Origin: Hymenobacter aerilatus
GTDB lineage: Bacteria > Bacteroidota > Bacteroidia > Cytophagales > Hymenobacteraceae
DNA: 64,000 nucleotides
Assembly (NCBI RefSeq): GCF_022921095.1
Contig: NZ_CP095053.1
Span: 3,080,501-3,144,500 of the forward strand
Reading direction: 5' to 3'
In this document: piece by piece, positions 51,706-58,394 of the stretch
Numbering within the stretch: position 1 is the stretch's first letter
How the letters are laid out: the number at the start of each line of letters is the position of its first letter
Made by a program: the position numbers and the translations under genes
The notes under the pieces: generated by a model
Seen by the model: the letters and a program-made list of their open reading frames with translations, nothing else
Databases searched by the model: none
Told to the model about the DNA's origin: nothing

Positions 51706-51831
51706 CATCGTTGCCGAATCTGACGAAACGCAATACGATTTCGGCCAATACCTATCGTTACTGTGCAGCGTTCGGGGTTTTCGGTTACATTTACGCGTAT
51801 CGCATTTCCTACCCACTCAACGTATTCACTG

Positions 51832-52773
51832 ATGAAAGTTACCGTAGTTGGGGCTGGCAACGTGGGCGCAACCTGCGCCGATGTACTTGCCACCCGCGAA
51901 ATTGCCAATGAAGTAGTACTGGTTGATATCAAGGAAGGCTTCGCCGAAGGCAAGGCGCTTGATATCTGGCAGAAAGCCCCCATTATTGGCTACGATACCC
52001 GTACCGTGGGCGTAACGGGCGACTACTCGCGCACCGCCGACTCCGATGTGGTGGTGATTACCTCTGGCCTACCCCGCAAGCCCGGCATGAGCCGCGACGA
52101 CCTGATTTCGACCAACGCCGGCATCGTAAAATCGGTGACAGAGCAAGTGGTGAAGTATTCGCCCAACGCCATCATCATCATCGTGAGTAACCCGCTCGAC
52201 GTGATGACCTACCAAGCCCACCTCACTTCCGGCAAAGACCGCACGAAGGTGTTTGGCATGGCCGGTATCCTGGACACAGCCCGTTACCGCGCCTTCTTGG
52301 CTGAGGCCCTGAACGTTAGCCCCAAAGACATTCAGGCGGTGCTGATGGGCGGCCACGGCGACACCATGGTGCCCCTACCCCGCTACACCACTGTGGGCGG
52401 CATACCTGTTACAGAACTGATTGGCAAAGAGGAACTAGACGCCATTGTGCAGCGCACGGCCCAAGGCGGCGGCGAGCTGGTGAAGCTCATGGGTACCTCG
52501 GCTTGGTATGCACCCGGCGCAGCGGCGGCTCAGATGGTAGAAGCCATTGTGCGCGACCAGCGCCGCGTATTCCCCGTGTGCATCAAGCTGGAAGGCGAGT
52601 ATGGCATCGATGGTGTGTACTTGGGTGCGCCGGTCATTCTCGGCAAAAACGGCATCGAGAAAGTGATTGAGTTGCAACTCAACGACGAGGAAAAAGCGCT
52701 ACTGGAAACCTCTCGCGGCCACGTGAAAGAAGTGATGGACGCGCTGGATAAAATGAGTCAAACTAACGCGTAA
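51832..52773 (+). CDS. mdh: Malate dehydrogenase (LDH-like type)
   Basis: The enzyme oxidises malate to oxaloacetate with NAD in the TCA cycle. The 313-residue protein has MKVTVVGAGNVGATCADVLA (NAD loop), VVVITSGLPRKPGMSRDDLI with the active-site Arg residues, IIIVSNPLDVMTYQA, and GGHGDTMVPLPRYTTVGG with the catalytic His. The ATG at 51832 begins at the conserved first strand; the longer reading adds unrelated sequence. It ends with a strong stem. Confidence 0.97.
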   Translation: MKVTVVGAGNVGATCADVLATREIANEVVLVDIKEGFAEGKALDIWQKAPIIGYDTRTVGVTGDYSRTADSDVVVITSGLPRKPGMSRDDLISTNAGIVKSVTEQVVKYSPNAIIIIVSNPLDVMTYQAHLTSGKDRTKVFGMAGILDTARYRAFLAEALNVSPKDIQAVLMGGHGDTMVPLPRYTTVGGIPVTELIGKEELDAIVQRTAQGGGELVKLMGTSAWYAPGAAAAQMVEAIVRDQRRVFPVCIKLEGEYGIDGVYLGAPVILGKNGIEKVIELQLNDEEKALLETSRGHVKEVMDALDKMSQTNA

Positions 52774-52797
52774 GGATAGTTAGTAACCTACCCCAAA

Positions 52798-52832
52798 ACG
52801 GGCCGCCCTGCAGATGCAGGGCGGCCCGTTTG
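52798..52832 (+). terminator. Terminator after mdh
   Basis: ACGGGCCGCCCTGC (52798-52811) and its complement (52816-52829) form a perfect 14-base stem followed by TTGTG; the T-run is weak. Confidence 0.75.
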
Positions 52833-52842
52833 TGATTAATCA

Positions 52843-52933
52843 GGCTGTCATGCTGAGCTTGTCGAAGCATCTCTACAGATAGTAAATCAATTACTTAAAG
52901 TGGAGACGCTTCGACAAGCTCAGCATAACAGCC
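52843..52933. repeat. Palindromic intergenic element, family B (copy 6)
   Basis: Arms at 52843-52876 and 52900-52933 pair with a few mismatches. The core is GCTGAGCTTGTCGAAGCATCTC. It lies between mdh and the aldo/keto reductase gene. Confidence 0.9.
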
Positions 52934-53060
52934 TATAGTCATTGTTCCATCAGTACCATCATCAAAACTTCGGCCTGGCCGGTTGGTTGTTCTGCACAAT
53001 AGGCTACCCAAGTGGCAGCCGCTACACACGGTATTTCTCACCCTAAATTCTTGCATACGT

Positions 53061-54086
53061 ATGGAACATCGTCAGCTAGGAGCTTCGGGCCTGCGCATTC
53101 CGGTACTGAGCTTTGGCACAGCTACTTTCGGCGGAAGCACCGAATTCTTCAAACCCTGGGGTACTACGCAGGTAGAAGAAGCTCGGAAGCTTGTTGACAT
53201 TTGCCTGGAAGCCGGCGCCAATTTGTTCGACACGGCCAACGTGTACTCGCTAGGTGCGGCGGAAGAAATTCTGGGCAAGGTGCTGGAGGGCCGTCGCCAC
53301 GAAACGCTGATATCTACCAAGGCTACCTTCCCGATGGGCGAAGGTCCGCAGGAGTATGGCTCATCGCGCCAGCACCTGGTGCGCGCCTGCGAAGATTCGC
53401 TACGCCGCCTGCGCACCGACTACATCGATATTTACCACATGCACGGCTTTGACGCACATACGCCGGTAGACGAAACGCTGCGCACGCTCGATACGCTGGT
53501 GCAAAGCGGCAAGGTGCGCTACATTGCCTGCTCCAATTTTTCGGGCTGGCATTTGATGAAGTCCATGTCTGTATCGGAGCGGCACGGGTGGGCACGCTAT
53601 GTGGGGCACCAAGTATACTACTCGCTGCTCCACCGCGAGTTTGAGTGGGAGCTGATGCCGCTGGGCCTCGACCAGGGGGTAGGAACCCTGGTATGGAGTC
53701 CGTTGTCGGCGGGGCTGCTGAGCGGTAAAATCCGCCGTGGCCAGCCCCTACCCGAGGGTAGCCGACTGGCACAGGGCGGCGGCCAAGGTCCGCAGGTGCC
53801 CGATGAGCGCCTGTTTGCCATTGTGGATGTGCTAGACGAGGTAGCGGCAGAAACCGAGAAAACCGTGGCCCAGGTTGCACTCAACTGGCTGTTGCAGCGC
53901 CCTACCGTTGTGAACCTAGTCGTGGGGGCTCGCAACGAGGAGCAGCTGCGTCAGAACCTGGACGCCACCGACTGGAACCTCACGCCAGAGCAAGTAGCCC
54001 GCCTCGACGCCGTGAGCGACACCACACCTACCTACCCCTACTGGCACCAGCGCCAGTTTCCTATGCTCGGAGCGTCGGCGCTCTAA
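53061..54086 (+). CDS. Aldo/keto reductase
   Basis: The 341-residue protein is an NADPH-dependent (alpha/beta)8-barrel reductase. It starts MEHRQLGASGLRIPVLSFGT and has the catalytic Asp and Tyr in NLFDTANVYSLGAAEEILGKVL, the Lys in LISTKATF, and the His in YIDIYHMHGFD. GARNEEQLRQNL near the end contacts the cofactor. It belongs to the YajO/tas-like group. The ATG at 53061 was chosen over an upstream start that adds 26 unrelated residues. A terminator-like hairpin follows. Confidence 0.92.
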   Translation: MEHRQLGASGLRIPVLSFGTATFGGSTEFFKPWGTTQVEEARKLVDICLEAGANLFDTANVYSLGAAEEILGKVLEGRRHETLISTKATFPMGEGPQEYGSSRQHLVRACEDSLRRLRTDYIDIYHMHGFDAHTPVDETLRTLDTLVQSGKVRYIACSNFSGWHLMKSMSVSERHGWARYVGHQVYYSLLHREFEWELMPLGLDQGVGTLVWSPLSAGLLSGKIRRGQPLPEGSRLAQGGGQGPQVPDERLFAIVDVLDEVAAETEKTVAQVALNWLLQRPTVVNLVVGARNEEQLRQNLDATDWNLTPEQVARLDAVSDTTPTYPYWHQRQFPMLGASAL

Positions 54087-54112
54087 GCCTGAGACCTGTT
54101 ATTCAAATAGTT

Positions 54113-54154
54113 GGGCCGGCTGGAGCACGTGCAAAAACGTGTTCCAGCCGGCCC
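54113..54154. terminator. Long hairpin between aldo/keto reductase and rhomboid genes
   Basis: 18-base arms (54113-54130 and 54137-54154) pair with a single G-T wobble around GCAAAA. It lies between convergent genes. No T-run follows, so it is a stem that may or may not terminate. Confidence 0.7.
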
Positions 54155-54175
54155 GACTGCTGTATTGCTATTTCC

Positions 54176-55063
54176 TTATTGCTGACTTGCCCGGAACAGC
54201 TTTTGCTTTTCCTCTTTCGACAGGCTCTCGTAGCCGGAGCGCGAAATCTTATCCAGAATGGAGTCGATGTCGTCGGCGTCGGGTTGGGTGGTGCCGGTGC
54301 GGGCCTTGGTGGTAGGCGGCACGGTAGCGCGGTTGCGGTGCGACACGCGCAGGTTGGGCCGCCCCGTAAACAAGCCCCCTACCCAGTCGCCGATGGCAAG
54401 GATGGGTCGTCCCATGTCACGCCCGGCTTGCAACTGCTTGATGAAGACGAAGCCTAAGATAGCGCCGCCAAGGTGGGCCATCTGGCCACCAGTATTTCCT
54501 CCATCAAGACCGATTAAAAAAATTATTACTAGAGCTAACGCAATGTATTTAATTCGTACTGGACCGATAAGAATTAAGTTAAACTCATAATTAGGCAACA
54601 AAGTAGCAGCTCCTACAATGATAGCAACTACTGCTCCAGAAGCTCCTTCTAAAAGCGGCCTAGAAGTTTGTAAGCTTGGAATAAAATTGTAACCGATTAA
54701 AAAGAGAGCAGCACCTGCTAAAGCCCCTAAAATATATAGACTCACTACTTTACGCTCGCCTAAATACTCTCGTATTAGCGCTCCAAACCAATACAAGTTC
54801 AACAAATTGAAAAGAATATGAAAAAAGTCTTCATGTAAGAAAGCATAAGTTAATAATGTCCATGGGCGATACATTAATAAATCGGTATTAGCTGGCAGCG
54901 CTAATTGTTCAATAATATCACCGTAATAAGGTTGTTTACTAAATGATAATATTATTTTGACAATCTTAATTATCAAAAATACCAATCCATTAATCAGCAA
55001 CAGCTGATTCAGCGAGTTGTCGCGACGGTTGAAAGCAGTCCGAATATCGTTAAAGATGCTCAT
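54176..55063 (-). CDS. Rhomboid-family intramembrane serine protease (1), base composition mosaic
   Basis: The 295-residue membrane protein has the rhomboid marks: HEDFFHILFNLLNLYWFG (helix-2 His-Asn), PLLEGASGAVVAIIVG with the GASG catalytic Ser, and QMAHLGGAILGFVF with the catalytic His. After the last helix there is a polar tail to the C-terminus. Residues about 20-190 are encoded by AT-rich DNA (about 34% GC by hand count over 54541-55020), while both ends are about 58%. The protein itself reads normally across the joins. The other rhomboid, encoded 84 bases upstream, is GC-rich throughout. Confidence 0.92.
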   Translation of the reverse strand: MSIFNDIRTAFNRRDNSLNQLLLINGLVFLIIKIVKIILSFSKQPYYGDIIEQLALPANTDLLMYRPWTLLTYAFLHEDFFHILFNLLNLYWFGALIREYLGERKVVSLYILGALAGAALFLIGYNFIPSLQTSRPLLEGASGAVVAIIVGAATLLPNYEFNLILIGPVRIKYIALALVIIFLIGLDGGNTGGQMAHLGGAILGFVFIKQLQAGRDMGRPILAIGDWVGGLFTGRPNLRVSHRNRATVPPTTKARTGTTQPDADDIDSILDKISRSGYESLSKEEKQKLFRASQQ

Positions 55064-55077
55064 AGAAGAGGAGTTGC

Positions 55078-55153
55078 GAATTGATACATTGCGAGTTGCG
55101 GGTTGCGCTGTTTCGATACCGGCAACTCACAACCGGTAACTTGCAACTCAATA
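55078..55153. repeat. Imperfect inverted repeat of GAGTTGC words
   Basis: GAGTTGCG-type words at 55070-55110 are followed by inverted CAACTC words at 55122-55150. It lies between the two rhomboid genes and is not a perfect stem. Confidence 0.5.
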
Positions 55154-55924
55154 AAACTGGCCGCGGCTTCGCTCCCAAATTTTCAACACAATGAAGCCAA
55201 TCAACATTCCACCCAAATGAGCGAAGTGTGCCACTGTGTCGCCCGGCACGCGGTGCACGCCCTGGAACAGCTCGAAGGCCGCGTAGCCAAATACCATGTA
55301 CTTGGCCTTCACCGGAAACGGAATAAACAAGAGCATTAACTCTGTGTTCGGGAACAGGTAGGCAAACGCCATCAGAATCCCGAAAATTGCGCCCGACGCG
55401 CCGAGCATGGGCACGTTGAAGCTCTGGTTGAAAACATCGTCCAGGTTTTGAGTGGCTTGGGCAATATTGGCGGGAGTAGGGCTCTGCTTTAAGATTTGCG
55501 CATTCTGCTGATAAGGAGCTTCGGGAAGGTAGGCCCGGAAGAAATCGGCATAGTTGCCGGGGCTAGGGTCTTGGCGAAACTCTATCCGCGCTTGGTTCAT
55601 CTTATCTAGCTCATAATAGCGCACCCCCGAATACAGCACGCCGGCCCCTACCCCACAAATCAACCAGAAAGTCAGGAAGCGGTTGGCGCCCCACTGCATT
55701 TCCAGCAAAGGCCCGAAGCTGATAAGCGCGAACATGTTAAACAGGATGTGCATCACACCACCGTGCATAAACATGTATGTCAGAAACTGCCACGGCTGGT
55801 AGTTGGGCGAACCCACTGGGAACAGCGCCAGCATAATAGTTTGGTCGCCGAGCACTTGCTGCGCTACGAACATAAGCACGTTGAGCAGCAGGATATTCCG
55901 GACGGCCGGGGTGAGGTTGAACAT
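55148..55924 (-). CDS. Rhomboid-family intramembrane serine protease (2)
   Basis: The 258-residue protein has six hydrophobic helices and the rhomboid catalytic set: HGGVMHILFNMFALISFGPLLE, the serine in MLGASGAIFGILMAFAY, and the His in VAHFAHLGGMLIGF. It opens MFNLTPAVRNILLLNVLMFV, as in the short bacterial type. A periplasmic insertion (about residues 100-160, EYELDKMNQARIEF to QATQNLDDVFNQS) is longer than usual. It is the upstream gene of a tandem pair with rhomboid 1. Confidence 0.92.
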   Translation of the reverse strand: MFNLTPAVRNILLLNVLMFVAQQVLGDQTIMLALFPVGSPNYQPWQFLTYMFMHGGVMHILFNMFALISFGPLLEMQWGANRFLTFWLICGVGAGVLYSGVRYYELDKMNQARIEFRQDPSPGNYADFFRAYLPEAPYQQNAQILKQSPTPANIAQATQNLDDVFNQSFNVPMLGASGAIFGILMAFAYLFPNTELMLLFIPFPVKAKYMVFGYAAFELFQGVHRVPGDTVAHFAHLGGMLIGFIVLKIWERSRGQFY

Positions 55925-55967
55925 CGAAAGAAGGTAGGGAAGTGATGTAGGTTAGATAGAATTCTGG

Positions 55968-56097
55968 CATCTCACTCCGACTGGTCGTCCTGAGCTTGCG
56001 AAGGACCTTATATCCGCAGAACGACTTGCGTAATAACAACTTGTTCTTGCTTGATAAGGTCCTTCGCAAGCTCAGGACGACCAGTCGGAGTGAGATG
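55968..56097. repeat. Palindromic intergenic element, family A variant with extended arms (copy 7)
   Basis: Perfect 44-base arms (55968-56011 and 56054-56097). The inner part has CCTGAGCTTGCGAAGGACC. The outer 16 bases (CATCTCACTCCGACTG) are not shared with other copies. It lies between the upstream rhomboid gene and the mutL stop. Confidence 0.92.
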
Positions 56098-56122
56098 GCG
56101 ACAGACGAATTTCATTCATGAC

Positions 56123-58123
56123 CTACGGCTTACGAAAAAAGTCCTGAATCTGGTTGAGTTCCAGCAACACCAGGGTACGGCGGCCGTCGGGGGTGTAGCC
56201 GGGTACCTGACAAGCAAAGAGTCGGTCGGCTAGGGCGTTCATTTCCAGATCGGAAAGGCGGGCAGTGGCAGCGCTGCTGGCCACGCGGCGTGCCAGGGCG
56301 CGGGCTACCTGCTCACGCCGGTCGAGCTTCACAGGGCCGGCGTGGGTCCGAAACTGCTCGATGAGACCCTCTAGCAGCGCTTGCTCGTCGCGGGCGGGCA
56401 CATCGGCTGGAATGCCTTCCACAGCCACCGTAAACTTGCCGAACTCCGTGAAACGAAAGCCCAACGCGTGTAGAGCATCGGTCACCTCCCGCAACACCGC
56501 AAAATCTTGGGGCGAAAACGTGACGGTGCGTGGAAACAGTAGCGTTTGCGAGGCGCCGCCCTCGCGCTCCAACGCTTGGGCATACTGCTCAAACAGGATT
56601 CGCTCGCGGGCCGCTACCTGGTCAATCAGCATCACCCCCGATTTCACGGGCACCAGCAAATACTGCTGATGCACTTGCAGCACCCGGTTGCCGGGGCCGT
56701 TGGCCGTTTCGCGCAGAGGTAGCTCGGGATTGGCTTCCACTGGCGGCTGGGCCGGTGCTTTGGGCGGCATGGCGGCGAGAAAATCCGCCATATCGGTAGC
56801 AGCAGCACTGCCCCTGGGTTTGGGTGCGGCCGGGGCCTCACCTTCCAAGTCGGCCGCCGACAGTTTCCCCAGCGACTTATAAAAGTCCTCCAGGTCGCGC
56901 TTGGCCTGCTCGGTGGGGCGTGGGGGTAGGGGCCGCTCGTAGTCGGTTGGCTTATCCGTTTTGGAAGTTGGCTGGCGCACCTGACTGGCAGCTCCACTGG
57001 CGGCAGCAGCCAGCGCGTCGGGGCGACGGGCGTCGTCGAAGCGGTTGGGTGTGCTGGGGGTAGCCGGCGACACGCGCAACGGCTGGATAGGGGCAAAATT
57101 CACATCGCCCTCAAAATCCAGTGAGGGCGCCATGTTATGAATACCCAACGACTGCTTCACGGCCGAGCGCACAATGGCGTAGACGGTCTTCTCGTCCTCG
57201 AACTTGATTTCCGTCTTGGTGGGGTGCACGTTGATGTCGATGGTCTTAGGGTCCAGCTCCAGAAACAGTACATAAAAGGGATGCGTGTCGCGGGGGAGCA
57301 AGCCTTCGTAGGCAGCCAGCACGGCGTGATTGAGGTAGGCCGAACGGATGAAGCGGTTGTTGACGAAGAAAAACTGGTCGCCCCTACTTTTCTTGGCCGA
57401 AGCCGGCTTACCGATATAGCCGCGCACGGCCAGAAACGGCGTAACTTCCTCCACCTGCGCCAACTGTTCCTTGTAGCCGTTGCCTAGCAGGGCCACAATA
57501 CGCTGGCTGAGCTTGCCAGCCGGCAGGTTGAACACCTCTAGCTCATTTTGATGCAGAGAAAACCCAATTTGTGGGTTAGCCAGCGCCACGTGCTGAAACT
57601 CGTCCAGAATGTGGCGCATCTCCACCGCATTGCTTTTGAGGAAGTTGCGTCGCGCTGGCACATTGAAGAACAGGTTCTTCACGCTGATGCTGGTACCGTC
57701 GGGGCAGGCCACGGGCTGCTGACTGCTGATACTAGAGCCCTCTACCAGCAAGAGCGTACCGGTTTCCTGCTGGCGCGGCTTAGTACGCAGTTCCAGCTGC
57801 GACACGGCTGCTATGCTGGCCAGCGCCTCGCCCCGGAAACCCAGCGTCCGAATTTTGAACAAGTCCTCCGTCGAGCGAATCTTGCTGGTAGCGTGACGCT
57901 CCAGGCTCATGCGCGCATCGGTGGGCGACATGCCCAGGCCGTTGTCGACTACCTGCACCAGCTGTTTGCCGGCGTCTTTGATGATGAGCTGTACTTGCGT
58001 GGCACCGGCGTCCACGGCGTTTTCGAGCAGTTCCTTCACCACTGAGGCCGGACGCTGTACCACCTCGCCGGCGGCAATCTGGTTGGCCAAGTATTCGGGA
58101 AGCAACTGAATGATATCTGCCAT
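56123..58123 (-). CDS. mutL: DNA mismatch repair protein MutL
   Basis: MutL couples mismatch recognition to strand removal. The 666-residue protein has the GHKL ATPase core: NQIAAGEVVQRPASVVKELLENAVDAGAT, VVDNGLGMSPTDARMSLERHATSKI, LGFRGEALASIAAVS and the KTEIKFEDEKTVYAIV region. A Pro/Ala-rich linker runs over about residues 350-460. In the C-terminal domain the endonuclease-type motif reads LIDQVAARERILFE, with Val where DQHA has His. The second site near the end reads TPDGRR rather than CPHGRP. Nicking activity is therefore uncertain. Confidence 0.95.
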   Translation of the reverse strand: MADIIQLLPEYLANQIAAGEVVQRPASVVKELLENAVDAGATQVQLIIKDAGKQLVQVVDNGLGMSPTDARMSLERHATSKIRSTEDLFKIRTLGFRGEALASIAAVSQLELRTKPRQQETGTLLLVEGSSISSQQPVACPDGTSISVKNLFFNVPARRNFLKSNAVEMRHILDEFQHVALANPQIGFSLHQNELEVFNLPAGKLSQRIVALLGNGYKEQLAQVEEVTPFLAVRGYIGKPASAKKSRGDQFFFVNNRFIRSAYLNHAVLAAYEGLLPRDTHPFYVLFLELDPKTIDINVHPTKTEIKFEDEKTVYAIVRSAVKQSLGIHNMAPSLDFEGDVNFAPIQPLRVSPATPSTPNRFDDARRPDALAAAASGAASQVRQPTSKTDKPTDYERPLPPRPTEQAKRDLEDFYKSLGKLSAADLEGEAPAAPKPRGSAAATDMADFLAAMPPKAPAQPPVEANPELPLRETANGPGNRVLQVHQQYLLVPVKSGVMLIDQVAARERILFEQYAQALEREGGASQTLLFPRTVTFSPQDFAVLREVTDALHALGFRFTEFGKFTVAVEGIPADVPARDEQALLEGLIEQFRTHAGPVKLDRREQVARALARRVASSAATARLSDLEMNALADRLFACQVPGYTPDGRRTLVLLELNQIQDFFRKP

Positions 58124-58203
58124 TCCTCAGAAACCGCGGGGCGGGAAGAAGAGTTTGCGAGTTAAAAAGAAGAAAGGCACGGTCTTGGCCACAACCGGCA
58201 AGG

Positions 58204-58211
58204 CAAAATTA
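58204..58211 (-). promoter_or_regulatory. mutL: Possible mutL -7 element TAATTTTG
   Basis: The minus strand reads TAATTTTG, matching TAnnTTTG. The leader to the mutL ATG is about 75 bases and no -33 box is clear. A plus-strand TAAGTTTG lies nearby at 58216-58223, so the space could be a divergent promoter. Confidence 0.4.
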
Positions 58212-58394
58212 TCCGTAAGTTTGTGGTTAGCTTTTGCTACCCTAGCGGGTTGCCGCAGCTTTTTGCAGCAGCTTGAGCACCATAGCACTGGTGCGCAAAA
58301 GGCCTATTTGGTCGGTCCGTGCGGTTAACAAAAGTAGGGCTATTTCCGCTCGGTTTCAACTTTACGCCTGTTTCAGACGCACCCCACGGCGCCC

